Counted from the first letter of the stretch, positions 13,160 through 26,146 are shown. The stretch: 64,000 bases of DNA from Hoplostethus atlanticus (GCA_034670405.1 JAXDDX010000042.1:742001-806000); one strand, 5' to 3'. Program-made: numbers and translations. Notes: generated by a model from the letters alone, not told the origin.

Positions 13160-13626
13160 TTAAAGGTTAAACATCAATATATCCTTACCAAATTAACTGT
13201 GATACCTTAGAATGAAGAATTAGACGTCTGGTAGCCGCTAGCTCACACCAGTGGTACTGTTAGTGCTACTGTCAAAATTAAGACCACATTTCCCATGAAT
13301 CCGGTTGCTTCCTGTCACAAAGAGGATGTTCTATCTTTGGTCAAAGGTTTTCTCTTTGAATTTACAGATGAGGATGAACATGGAGGTGATTCCTCCATCA
13401 GCATTGAAAGACACCCTGAAACCTTTAACTCCTGTAACTTCCTGTTTTGTGCCATAAAGCAAGCTCTCTTTGTGCAATACAGATTTCCTACAACATCTCA
13501 CCTGGTGCGGTGTAGAGGCTGGTAGAGGCTGGTAGAGGCTGGTAGAGGCTGGCAATCTTCTTGGCAATGGTCTCATTTGTTTACGGTAATTTATTGCAGT
13601 TAAAATGCTACACATAGCACCTTTAA
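13160..13626. mobile_element. Possible TTAA-bounded non-autonomous element
   Basis: The segment starts TTAAAGG and ends CCTTTAA, 467 bp, with no transposase frame. Its right part (TGCTACACATAGCACCTTTAA, reading outward) is of a type common in fish genomes. A TTAA target would suit piggyBac-like elements. The inverted repeat visible is only 7 bp, so the call is tentative. Confidence 0.45.
13512..13552. repeat. 10-bp tandem repeat, 4 copies
   Basis: GTAGAGGCTG repeated four times, lying inside the TTAA-bounded element at 13160-13626. Confidence 0.95.
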
Positions 13627-13906
13627 GACCGTCTACTATCATCTATTGACTGGTGATAGCAGAGCCCAACTGCCAGTCTCCTATTGATTCACTTGGCTCT
13701 CTCTCCATGCCGTCAGTCGCATGTCAGCAGCTCTCAGAAATCGGCGCTATGCTGAGACAGTAAACCCGAGTGTGTATTTCTGCGACCTCGGAGGACAGCC
13801 ATGCCATGCTATCCCATCCCATGCCAGGCTACGGCAGGCGGGCTGTCACCTCTACCCTCAGCGGCCCTCAGCTTATGGCAGCATTGTCCTCCTTTTTTAC
13901 ACTTCC

Positions 13907-13910
<4 letters not shown>

Positions 13911-13949
<39 letters not shown>
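13911..13949. repeat. (CT)19 microsatellite
   Basis: Dinucleotide run followed by a C-rich tract. Confidence 0.98.
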
Positions 13950-13951
<2 letters not shown>

Positions 13952-14519
13952 CCTCCCTCTCCCATCCATCTGATGGGATTCTTCCAGAGCAGGTCCATGG
14001 AGTCCCTCTGCTCACAGTCACTTAATTAAACGCTCCCACAGCGATGTTTACAACGTGACCGACGGCTGTTAAATTAAGACGCTGTCACAGGCAGGGCACC
14101 TACAGCGGCAGGGTGACAACAGACACACCGGTGGAGAGGAGAGACGGCGAGCAGCCTCCAGGACTGTGGCGACGGCCTGACAGGTTTTCTTTGTCGGTGC
14201 AAATTTCCGGGGTTTTCTGACCATTTAAAAAAACATGTCACCTAATTACAAATGTCCCCTAAGGAGGCCGGGCCGTCTCCTCCCCCTGAATCACTCCCCC
14301 ATTCCCCATACCCTCCTACTCTACATGCACTAATACACTATAATATAACAGGAATGTTTAGTTACAGCTAGTGTCAGGATGCTGTGGCTCCAAACCCTTG
14401 TAGTGTTGGCACTTACTCTATCGATGCACTCACTAAGAGGATCAACTAAAAACCTAAAATGTGAATGTAAAAAAGCATTTGTCCATTAATACAGTATGTT
14501 TTCACTTTATTAAAACTTT

Positions 14520-14600
14520 GAATATTTTAGTTATTTAGCTGGCGCTCTTATCCAGAGTGTCTCAATCCTAAAGCAACCAAATGACATGGGGTAATGTAAG
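14520..14600 (-). mobile_element. SINE-like tail fragment
   Basis: TTTAGCTGGCGCTCTTATCC is the complement-type teleost SINE tail (TTTAGCAGACGCTTTTATCC in typical copies). Confidence 0.5.
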
Positions 14601-15121
14601 GATATTTAACAGGGTTTAGTGTAGCAGGGACCAAACTAAGATGACATCTTACATCTTGAACAACGGCCAGGATGCTTGTGGGAGGAGACGAGCTGCTTCT
14701 GGTTCAGTCATATTGGTAGCGATAACCTCATTTCAAAAGTATTTTAATCAAATCTCCCAAGATTGGAAAAGAAACAGTGAGACAATAAATCTTAAATTCC
14801 TCCCAAAATGCTACAAATGTATTTTGAAACCAAAGCTGACAGTAAATATGCTTTAGCAATAGTGTAGAGGTCCATCAGATGATACCATTACCCTCGACAC
14901 ACACCAACATACTCAGCCCACACATCCCCCTGGTGAAGAACAAATCAGAGCAACGAATGGAAATCCCACTAGAAACTAGAAATGGACTCAGAAGAACTCA
15001 AAGCCCTTCTCGGTCTTTATCTGTGGGAGGACACGGAGGGTCTAATGTATGGTGATGCATCATTCATTCAGCACCTTGTTTGGACATTTTGTGGACAGCT
15101 GCTTTTAGAAAACAATACTTG

Positions 15122-15142
15122 GTGTGTGTGTGTGTGTGTGTG
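15122..15142. repeat. (GT)10 microsatellite
   Basis: Dinucleotide run. Confidence 0.97.
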
Positions 15143-15224
15143 AGAGACAGACCGAGGTTTCTCTACCAACACACAAACACACCACCCCCTCTTCAAAAAG
15201 AGCTCCAGCGCCATAATAAGGCCA

Positions 15225-15226
<2 letters not shown>

Positions 15227-15257
<31 letters not shown>
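15227..15257. repeat. (CT)15 microsatellite
   Basis: Dinucleotide run about 85 bp from a (GT)10 run. Confidence 0.97.
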
Positions 15258-15259
<2 letters not shown>

Positions 15260-15599
15260 CCTTCCCCTACCTGCTGTCCCCAGTCGATCCCCGGCAAAAC
15301 TTGGCGGCAGATGTTGCTGTGCTAAGTTGGCTCTGAAGTGCCTCCCCGGCTCCCCGGCTCCCCGGTCTCACCGACAACACAGTCAAACCACATTAGATCT
15401 CTTTATTTGTGCCTGGGGCAAGTTCGGCACTGCAGCTGTGTCCACCCCCGCTCTACCTTTGGTGTTGAAGGCCCTCGGGCGCTAAATGTGAGACCAAAAA
15501 AAAAGAAAAAAAGAAAAAACTCGCTCACTTTCACTCACTCTCTTTTTCTCTCTCTCTTTCTGTCTCTCCTCTGCATCTGCTGACAATCCAGCACTCTGG

Positions 15600-15715
15600 C
15601 TCGGGGCAGTGGCAGTGGGGGTGGTGGGGTAGGGGGGGTCAGGAAGGGAGGCTGCTGGGAAGGGAGGGGGGGGTCGCAGGCAAAGGGAGGGAAGGGGGGG
15701 GGGGCACCCGGGTCC
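15600..15715. repeat. G-tract block with quadruplex potential
   Basis: More than six runs of three or more G on the + strand, including a G9-10 run near 15695. A minus-strand frame through it (15482-16045) is only proline/arginine/glycine-rich low complexity. Confidence 0.85.
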
Positions 15716-15844
15716 CCGTGCTGAACAGATGTCTGCGACAACCTGCTTCCTTACACCTGTACGAGTCCTTGTAACCCCTCGGATGCAGCCCGCTGAAAAA
15801 TTCATGACCCTGGAGGATTCCTGTCCGCCATCAAAGACCGCTGG

Positions 15845-15903
15845 CCTCCCTCCCTGCTCCGTCTCCCTCCCCTCCCTCCCTGCTCCGTCTCCCTCCCCTC
15901 CCT
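15845..15903. repeat. 26-bp CT-rich tandem duplication
   Basis: The unit CTCCCTCCCTGCTCCGTCTC plus CCTCCC occurs twice in a row and a third partial copy follows. Confidence 0.9.
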
Positions 15904-17479
15904 GTGCTGCTCCTCTCTCCTCTCTTACCTTTCCTCTCCTGTCCACGCCACGGCGGTCCAGCCTGCCACCAGCCACCAGTGATGCATCCTCTGCTGTGGC
16001 TTTGTAAAGTGCATCACTACTTCCATGAACTTGAAGCCGTCCCACTGCAGCTTGTTCATTTGGAGAGTGAGTCTCAGGAGCTCCATTAATCAGTAATGTA
16101 TTGACACGTGAGTCAGTTTCAACTCAACTACCGCGGCTGAAGGTGACAGCATGCTAAGACCATTAGACTACCTAGCTAGGACGATGACCCAAACCTTTGC
16201 TAGTATCAAACACATCATCTCTGGCCTCTTGTTTGATTCTCTCCCTCTTGAGCCGCATGCTGCCTTGACAAATTATTTCAAAGTGATTGGCATTCATTTT
16301 ATTTTCCCCCTTTGTAAAAAAGGAGATTGGGCAGTCCACTCACCTCTTAGCATTTCTGTTATTTATTGAGGCAGTGGGGGAGGGAAAGCTCTGGCAGGAC
16401 TCAAACCTCGACCAGTGGGGGAATTAACCACTCGACTATCTCTGGAAACATTAGAGCTGATTTTTAAAAATGAAGTGACTTTTACAAAGATTCACTTCGA
16501 ACACCTCCTTCCTGGCCTCCTGTTTTCAATGCACACTGTCTTGATCAAGGACTTGACAGTACAAGTAGGCTCAGTGGTTGGCATCTCAGTGAAGTGTGCC
16601 GGGGTGCCGGGGACGGTGGCTTCTTGGCTTCTTGGCCGGATGCCTTTCTTCCATGTCCCCTTCTGTCTAAGTGGTTTGACACAACTGGTTTACTCAGCAG
16701 CAACTAGTGGGCTCCACTTTCTGGTTTTCCACTTCAAGTCAGTTTGCTCAGAACAACTGAGGTGACCTCATGTGTGGGAACATCGATCATCCTTTACTCA
16801 CCGTGAGCTGACAACACTTCCTTTATGTATTTAAAACACAGAGGTTTGGATGACTGTCATGTCATTTCAATATAAAAAGTTGTCCACAACACTATGTGAC
16901 CTTAATCATCTAAATCACATACAAGCCCAGCCTGTGAAACCCTATACGCCAAAACATCACACTCACAAAATCAGCCCATTTGATATGGTGTTAACTCATC
17001 ATCAGTGCCATACAAACGAGTGAGCGAGTAGGGAGCCAGTTCAGTGTCTTGCTCAAGAGCACTTGGACAGGACACATGGCTGCTGACCACCACCCTGCCC
17101 TGCCACTGCTTGAGCTTAGACATTTTGGACTGAACTCAGTGTTTTTTAACCCTGCATCTCATGATGTACTGTGTTGGCACCGAGTATCCACTGGCGGCCT
17201 CACAGCTGGCCCACTGGCTTGGGTTTCCATGTTCTTCAGAGCAAGAGAGCGAACGTTATTCCACTTGAGACGTTTGCAGTCTGACATCATTTTGTGAACC
17301 GTTAAAATGCTCATATGGTTCCAGTTTTCAAGCCACACATAGAGACCTCAGAGGAGGAGGACACTCAGCAGTGCCCGGTGGATAAGAGACATGTGTATAC
17401 ACATGTGGCCTCAGTAGAGGTCCAACCTTTTACCAGGCGCTCGCTCAACTACTGCTGAAGTGGAAATGTTGGGAAAAAT

Positions 17480-17640
17480 CAAATATTTCTCTCTTATCAG
17501 CTGTCAAGATATTAGACTTTTATTTTAACATATACTGTACATACGTGGTTTTACTGTATATTATAGAAAGAAGTGCCTGTAATGTGGGATACAGAGGGGA
17601 TTTCTACAATGACCACCATGTGTGAAATGTAAAGGGTGAC
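17480..17640 (+). repeat. Interspersed repeat family D, degraded copy
   Basis: GGGATTTCTACAATGACCAC matches the end of the copy at 22425-22530. Confidence 0.45.
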
Positions 17641-18761
17641 AGTTACCAAGACAGAAGAAAGGCGTACTACAACCTCGTAGTTACGTTTGTTTTTGGACCT
17701 TAAAACTGAAATAAAGTTTGAATGCTCATTTACAGTATATCCATCTGCAAATTGGTGCTAATCTATGCTATTCGTTCTGGATTAGGAGTATAGCTCAATC
17801 TCCACAGCAGATGGTGTGGTTTTGTGGATTAACAGAGAGCTTGGGACACATCAAAACATCTGGTTAACTTTGGTTTGGTAGTGGTTTCTGAGCAGGCTGC
17901 TGCCTTAACCGCCTCTGGGGCGTTGGGTTTTAGTCTGTCGGTTTGTGGAGCCGATGCGTTTCCTTTTCTGATGCAGGCTGAGAAACATCCAGAGTTTGAC
18001 CATATTAGGTTGTCCCTGTCACACATCCTACTGTGAGGCTGTGCAGCTGCAGCACGCATCACTCTGTTAGATAACAACACAATGTGAAATGCACACCAGC
18101 AACCTCCTCTGCTGTTGCAAGCTACCAAACAGCACAGTACACGTAGCTCATTCTACCTCCCTAACATAATGCAGCAATAAAAGAGGGCGTTCTTTACTGT
18201 GATTAAGGGTACAACGGTGATGCAAGAGATACAAGGCACAGCTGTGTAAGGTTGGCAGCATAAAAGTACCAATTATCACAGCAAGTGATGTGCTCTTGGG
18301 TATTATGGCTTTTATACAAGGGGGGTTACCATCGCATGTGTACTGACTGACTGAAAAGTCAGCAAGCCAGGAAAATCAAATGGTGAAAATGGAAGCAGCC
18401 CATCCTCACTGATGACTGACTGAAGAGAGGTCCTATTTATAGGCCTGAGTATCAAACTGCCTTGTGAGTCACTCCCTGCAGGCTGTAGGTTCAGCTAACC
18501 AAAAGCTGAATCAAACAGAAAGATGCTCATTTATCCTGAGCTTGTTTAACTGTAACAGATCTCCACCACATGCCCACCACATTACCAACCCCCCACTTCC
18601 CTGTTTATCCACCACTCGGTTGTTTAGTGTGTCTTGTACGCTTCTGCATATTTTGTCTACATGGGAATGTCTTGTATTTTATGCCTTGCTGCAAAACAAA
18701 AAAAAGTCTCCAACTTAAAAGCTTTGCTGCTTGCTAACAGCGGGTCTTTTCATTGGCCTAC

Positions 18762-18842
18762 CTTGTCTGAAGTAGTGGGGCGCATGACGGAAACTCGGTC
18801 ATACTGCCGTCGCAGCAAAGCCCACAGAGCATCGAGGCGACC
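18762..18842 (-). CDS. antxr2: antxr2 exon 16: cytoplasmic tail, last exon located
   Basis: 81 bp (27 codons), acceptor TTATCAG and donor GTAGGC. It encodes [20 protein letters not shown] then RPTTSDK, matching human [27 protein letters not shown]. Reading through the donor gives V-G-Q and then a TGA at 18752-18754. An unspliced or early-polyadenylated form would thus end three residues later. Confidence 0.95.
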
Positions 18843-21589
18843 CTGATAACACAGAGAGACGCTTTCATGTTAGTTCAGCTTATTTGCACAAATGATATAA
18901 AACACTGGAAAAAAAGAGAGAGGAAAAATACAAACTGTACAGGTGAAACAAAAACACTGAGGGGTGTATAAAAAATAATGACACAACACCACCAACACTA
19001 CAAGGTGATATGGTGCAAACACAACAACATGCAAGGGAAACAAATGATGTGAGTATGAGGTTTCAAGTGGGAGGACGTGAGCATGTACATGTTGTGTTCA
19101 GTGTTCTGCTGCACTCACCTTGATGGGCGTGTACCACTTGTTCTCTGTGTGGTGGTAGGTCGGGGGGGGCCGGGAGGCGGGACGTTTGATCCTTGGCTCC
19201 TCCACCTCTTCTGGTATGGACACTATGGCATTTTTGGCCTTCTCCAGCCTGGCGCCCTCCTCGGTGGAGCCCTTCTCTCCCCAGCGCACCTACACAGAAA
19301 CAACACCCACAACAGCGAGGTCAGATCCGAGACCAGCTTCTTCTCTTCTTTGTCTCATAAATGAAGAACATGCAGACTAAATCACCTATCCAATTTGGTG
19401 GAGGCTTTTATTTTTTAAAGTGGGGAAACAGTAAAATGTGCGCATACATTTTTCTCATGGGTGGCACCAGAGGGATTGAAAACGTAAATATACAGGACTA
19501 CAAATACACTCAACACAACACTCAACAATCAACAACAAATGCAGTCAGATCGATGTATATATATCGGGCCAATTGACCTTCTATTAATAGTTGAAAACAG
19601 TGAATACTTGTAATTGTTTTTAAATTTTAAGATATTGAATATAGGCACAATATTTTCTATCAGCCTTTCAGTTGAACCCTACTGGCCGTCGAGTACTGCC
19701 GTCGAGTACTTTATATATAGATACAGGATAAACAATATTACAATGAAGAGGGACCACTATATATATCTATATATCCTTCATTTACGGTGTTTAACTGTAA
19801 ATAAAGCACTTTGTGTGTGTGTGTGTGTGTGTGTGTTAAGCTGTTCTGCCTTTTAATTGAATTCATCACATCTGTTGCAAGGAGGGAAAAAATGGTCACA
19901 TGAACGGGGAGAGGTGATTAATTAGCGACACCGTTTTCAAGCTGTAGGTTAAGCCGTGACAATATAGAACAGCTTTTCAGAATCATCTCTGGGATGAATC
20001 CCTGGCCTGCCGCATCACCAAGAAGAGAAAGGAGTGCATGTCCCGATGAATAAAAGATGCGCTGTTACCACCGCAGGTTGAATATGTGTTTGAAATATTG
20101 GCAACGGAGGTGGTGGTGGTGGTGTTTTTATCAGCGTGTCTTCCATCTCCACGCAGAGACGAGGACAGGTGGATCTTAACGAACACCTCTTCCCCGATCC
20201 ACAGGGGGAAACCTTCAGAAGTAGAGACGGGGCTGTCGGGGAGAATCAACCGGCTGCAGGAAGAAGACAGGGGACGGGATAGCCGGCTTCGTAGCTCGCT
20301 AACACTCGTGGGAAAATGTCAGAGGTAGGCACTCCCTGAGGATTCTGGGAAATCCCTGCCATGCCACCAACTTCCTCGGGGCTAAGAAGTGGTAGGGGGT
20401 ATGGCACAAGGCGAGAGGCAAGGGGGAGGAGGGGAGCTCGCCTTTAAACCTGGATTCCCTTCGGTGAAGAGGGAAAGCAGGCGAATAACAAAGGGGCTGC
20501 CAAGGTTTGGGAGTTGGGGGGAGGGAGGGGGAGGGGGGGGGGGAGGGGCGGGTGAGATGGATATGTCAAGTTGACAGCAGCACTCAATCCTTCATGCTGG
20601 CAATGACTTGATCCAATCAGGCTTGGACGGCCAAGGACGAGATGGCAGGGCCTGTCATGTCGGAGTCGTCAGACGGCTGACGAGGACAGCAGCCCGGACG
20701 GCCGGTCCCTCCTCCTGCTAACACGCTACACTGCAAACTTACAGCGTCACAGAGAAGCGCTGACCTACGGTGTTTCTGCAGGTTTACTGGGTAACGGCTG
20801 GAGAGGGTGGAAGTTTATTCACCTCTGGAACACGACAAAAATATGTTGTTGTTTTTCCTGGGTGGACTGCTATGTAGTCTTTGAGCTTTGTATGCTTCCA
20901 GTACCCGTTAGTGCCAGGTAGACTTGGCTCCCCAGGACCACAGGGTGTTACTGAGACAAGGTATCAAAATACATCAAGGAAATAAAACACAATGGAACAA
21001 AGAGACTTGATGAAATGTGACTATATGCTGAACGATACATGGGCACTGACCTCCATGCGGCTGATGCCTCCAGCTCCTCTTCCTCCATAGTAGGAGGCGT
21101 CCACGGTTGGCCACTGCTTCTTGGGCAGGGTGTCTGGCTCCTGAGGAGGAGAGGGAGAGAAATTATGACAACAAAAGTAATGATTGTATCTTCATTTGCC
21201 TCCTTGACAAAACAAAATATTCTTTATATTCTACAATTTTCTTCTCCCTTTACAGCATTTGAATGCCCAGCAACCACACTGACATTAAGCATTTACTTTC
21301 ATCAGCGAGGAAGAGGCAATAAGGTTAATAATATCTATAGTTTGTGTCACTTGACCAACATGTCCTTCATAAACATTGGTGACCACTCTAAAATAAATTG
21401 ACCATGGCATCGTAGTAGTATCAGACCTTTTTTACTGTTTAAAATTCTGGTGACAGCACTATTGTGAAGTACTCACGGGTGGTGGTGGACGGGAAGGTGG
21501 AGGAGGAGGTGGCGGGTCTTTGATGACCTGGATAAAGCAAAAGGGTGTCAGCAAAAATCCATCATGGGATGTATACAGACACAGTGTAT

Positions 21590-21630
<41 letters not shown>

Positions 21631-24600
21631 TTGTCAAGACCAGCACAGACGAGGCTGACGGAGGTGATGCATGACAGGTGAGTCAAACAGAGACATCCCT
21701 GAGCTGGTCTTACAGTGGATGCCTCCGCCAGCCTGTGTTGTAACTGCAACAGGCGTCCAATCGCCTCACTGACTACTGATTACAAGGATTCTGCTTGTAA
21801 ACCAACATCAGGGGCCCCCAGTGCAAAATAAAGAAAAGCTGAAAATCAACTTGTTGACAGGGGAGTCTTTGGGGCGAGCGCCGCTGCCCGTTTAGCTCTT
21901 AATTAATTGGATGGGGTTCAGCGCTCCCAAGCAATCCCCACAATCATAAAGTCCTAAGGAGTTAATTAGCTCCAATGAGATACAGAGGAGGAGGCTTGGG
22001 CTCGGCTCCAAGCGGCGTCTGGGTGGAAGACGAGCGGCTGAACACACACTCGCTTGTGCACAACACACCTCTCCGACAACAGAGTGACCAGGCCCGGCGG
22101 CATTGTTGGTGACAACACCGTATGACACGGCACCGGAGTAGCAGGTTGTCCACAATGCGATTCCACTCAAGGACAAGATGCCTTGACTGTTTTTAGATGT
22201 GCCTCGCTAAGCAGTAGCCTGACAGTGACATTTGTCGGTTGTCAGTCAGATGCGGACATTTAGTCGCTTCACGTACAGACGTCGCCTCTGCAGGGGTCCA
22301 ACTTTTAACTGCTGCACACTTGCTCCACTCAGAGGAATCGCCTTGCTCTCCTTTCAGGTGTCGGACGTTAACAGGAATCGTCTGGTAACTCGTCTCTTGA
22401 GAGATACAGCTCTGCCTTAAAATATACTCGTTTGGTTAAAAGGTATAACATTGAAGAGACAATAGTCTGCAGGGTTCATGCAAGATAAATACATGAAGGG
22501 GGACTTCTACAATGGCTAGCACTGTATAGGAAACTGCCTTCAGGCCAGAAACTGACATGTCAAGATGGCAGATGAGGAGAAATCAAAAGACCTGCACCAA
22601 ACACAGCTTAGTTCTTAACTTCTTTAGGGTCATCTGCAGTGTCTGAGTATGATAAATCCTCAGCACACTTGACAGTATGACCTTTAACCTCTATTCATCC
22701 AGGGAAAGCTTTCCCAATACCCAGCATCACATTCACACATTTACTCTTCTTCATGTCCCAGTACAACCACAGTCAAGCAGGTGAACGAGCAGCTGAGGTT
22801 CGGTGAAGGTGGTTAAGGGACGGGAGAACCTTCTGGTCATGATGACGCTCCTCTACTCCACCATCACCTTCTGACAGAACACTGGCTGGCCTATAAATAA
22901 ACATTAGTACCAAGATGCAATATCTCAAGTTGAGGTGTGGCCTCAGTGAAAGGCAGACCTTTGTCCATTAGTCATCAAAGATGGAGACTACGCTGCCTTG
23001 CTGGTTATGCATTTGCTAAATTGGTTTTCCAGAAAAAAAGACCAATATAATTATGGCATATCATAGATCCTAACAGCTGTTCCATTCACAGTTAAGCACA
23101 GGCATACCATTACACTCCCCGCACACTGTTGTCATTACATTAATGAAAAATAATCAATTAGGGTTAATTAATTGCTCTTTGACACACAACTGGCTGTGAG
23201 CAAATCCAGCGAGTCTATTGGTAGCCTCTCCATACGCTGATGAACATAATTTCAGGCACACCTTACGCTGACGGGATTATCTCCTTTTATTAAGTAATTA
23301 CGCAGCAGATTCCCTGGACATATTGTGGGATAAATAAAGCATTATACAAATGACTGGGCTCTGCTGCTCTTTCCCAACTACCTGATGGACAGATGTGATG
23401 AGGAACATTCAACAACATGGTGGCGGCGCACGGCGTAATTAAAAACTAAACCGCGGGATACTTAGCCATCTGACATTAGCCCCAGCGGCGCGGCGCTGCA
23501 ACGACACCAGGGAATCTGACCAATCAGAGACGCTCTGGGAATCACCCCCATATGGCTGTCTCTGTAATTGTCCAACTGGAGTTGATAATCCATTTGTTCT
23601 CCAACCTCAAACTCATACCGTGTTGTGTCAAGCTGTTTCAGGAGGCTTATCGTGGCAGATCAGTGGCAAGTAGCATATTTGCAAATGAAAAATGATTCGC
23701 AAATTAACTAATTGTAGACAAATTAACCTATTGGTGAGAAAATGTGCAAGTAACGACTGTAAACGGAGCACAATGCCAGTAATTGCACATAAGAGGATAG
23801 AGAGCCACAGTGACCTCTTTTAGCATGAAATAATCTGAGTATATTAACACATCAGGCACCAACCGAGGTGGAAAGGTATCCAAACATTGTGCCGCAGTAC
23901 GGTGTACCAAAGTGCATCCGATTAGCAGTAAATCATTTGTAATTTGGAGACGTGTGATGTAATTCAGAGCTGCTTCTCCTAGCCTGACCCGCGAGGTTTG
24001 AACTATAGGCCACGCCATTCTGAGTTTAATTTCCAAACAAATCATAAACAAAGAAATCACCACACCACAGCTTGTATGACCTCTCTCCTGGCATCAGTCC
24101 ATGTGGGAGAGAGGAAAAAGGGAGTGCGGGAGAGAGGTTGTGTGTGTGTGTGTGTGTGTGCATGGCCTCATCCTGACTGCTGAAACCTGGCAGACTGGGG
24201 GTTTAAATATTAACAAGCCACACATGGCCCTCCTCTTCTGCCGCGTCCCTCGATGGAAGGCAACAGCAGCTCTTTCTACCAAGACAAACACGTCCGCGGC
24301 CAGACATGCTGCAGGGGGTTTACATTTTAATGCCTTTGTTGGTTTTCCAAAATATGCTTCCATCTCATCCTGGATGGGCTCCCTTCAGGTCCTCAAAGCC
24401 AGGTGCCGTCTATCATTTAAGAGTGGTGTGGGGGTGGGAATGAAGCGGGGAGGGGGGGGGGGGGCTGCTGGTGGGGATGTAGATGATAAATTCACCTTTA
24501 TCAGATCTCCCACAAAACAGCAGAGAGGGAGATCGGGGTGCACCATCTGTAGCCCCTCTCTCATAGCCCCAAACGATAATCTGTTGTGGATTTTTGTAAA

Positions 24601-26110
24601 CGGTTAAATGGAGAGACTGTTTCTCCAAGGGGTCGCAGGATCGGTAGTTTATACCAGTTTGCACAGTGCTTCTTGAGCTAACCATGAAAACATGGATCGA
24701 GGAATAAATCTCTTCCATAACATAAAACGTTGATGTTTAAAATGAAACAAGCTCAGTATTTAATTCAACTCCCACCCTACCAGCCATTCCTTTCTCTTGG
24801 TTTACTTTCCTGCAATCTGTCTTGTTTTGTTACCCATATTTTATCTTTGATTTATTTTAAACACTTTGACACATGATGTTCAAATGTGCTCTAAATTTTC
24901 TATATTGATAAACGCTCTATAAATACAAGTAAACAAATAAACTTGTATGTATATCTACTCCCTCACGCTCTTATTCTCTTTTTGGAACGACTTTCACATC
25001 CCATGCAGTCAGCAGCCGCTGATCTGCAGGATGTGGGTTCGCTTCCTGTTTGAGGTTCTTCCTCTGTGGTGTTGCTAAGCCACCATGAGTGAATGAGGTA
25101 AATGGCAGGTGAGGGGTTGAACAGATGCTGACACCACTTCCCTTCAGCGCAAGCTTGTGTACAATGCCGAGCCTGCTGAGTCTGAACGGGCTCGGACACG
25201 GCTGTTGAGTAAACCTGGCAGAGGCCCACTGGTTGTTGCTGGATATGGTTATCGCTTTTGGCTCTAAGAGGAGGAGGATACTTCACACGCCGCGGACCAC
25301 AATCTTGCCACCGCTGACAGCCTCTTTTTGCTTGCAATTAAAACCTATTATTAACTTATCGACAAAATACATTTTAGGTCTTTGTCAGACCTGGACGAGG
25401 ATTTTCAATCAGTTTTTTTTAAATTGCAGAGACAACGTATAAGAGTTTCCTTGCATGTTTTGTGATCTCCAACGTCTTCAGCTACACGTCATGATACTAA
25501 GGTATACAAAGCACCTACTGTGTTGTGTTTTGCGACACTTACATTATCCCAACACAATATGAGACGTGCTCCAACACTCACCAGTGTGCAGCAGAGAGGC
25601 CAGAACCACCACATGAGAGCGATGGCCACGAGGAGCAGCAGCACCAAGAACACTACGGCCACCACAATACCGTCCGACTGCAAGGAGACAGGACAGTGGA
25701 GATGTAGTCATGGTGTTTTCGGTTAGTTGCAGGTGATGGGGGTGGGGGGGGTGGGGGGGGTGGTGGTATTATTAGTAATGTCACTGGGGTTAGTAGGCAC
25801 CTCCCATCACAGATGTTTAGTTGAATTAGAACCACACAAAAACTCAGATATCCAGACATTCCTCCAGTTGAGGCCTAGTTCTATATATATGTATATATAT
25901 ATATAGTTATATATATATATATATCTATATATATATAGTTCTATAGTTAGTCTTACAGTAAGAACGGTTTTTCATTTGTTTGGATGCAAAACAACATGAG
26001 TGAAAGATGTACATGTTATATGCAATTCGTATGGATACAACATGCATGCATATAAACAAATATAATAAAGAACGTCATCCTGATTATTTTGCTGGATATT
26101 GTTATTATGA

Positions 26111-26146
<36 letters not shown>

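Larger units (their letters stand above)
8151..18761. other. antxr2 last intron or downstream flank, right part; terminal exon not found
   Basis: The human terminal exon encodes GRCINFSRVPSQ. I looked for an acceptor followed by a CINF-like stretch on the minus strand and found none I could accept. The region holds two MITE-like elements (10827-11020, 13160-13626), family E repeats, (CT)n and (GGA)n runs, a G-tract block at 15600-15715, SINE-like fragments, and AT-rich non-repetitive blocks near 8.2, 9.5 and 12.3 kb. Confidence 0.55.
19290..21050 (-). other. antxr2 intron 14
   Basis: 1.8 kb. It contains a degraded family A copy (19556-19715), (GT)n (19812-19836) and a G-tract block (20515-20560). 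Introns 13 (21141-21476) and 15 (18843-19118) are short; a family C repeat lies in intron 15. Confidence 0.8.
21528..25581 (-). other. antxr2 intron 12
   Basis: 4.1 kb. It includes (CA)n at 21592-21626 close to exon 13, (GT)n at 24139-24160, a G-run near 24451-24464, a family D copy (22425-22530) and an AT-rich non-repetitive block at 23140-23340. Confidence 0.8.

Noticed and set aside
14440-14500. Minus-strand stretch reading Y-C-I-N-G, tested as the terminal antxr2 exon
   Set aside because: No acceptor AG in place, no preceding G-R, and the following residues do not resemble the family C-terminus.
15482-16045. 187-codon minus-strand open frame, the longest in the window
   Set aside because: It runs through G-tract and CT-rich simple sequence and encodes a Pro/Arg/Gly/Glu-rich low-complexity peptide with no domain.
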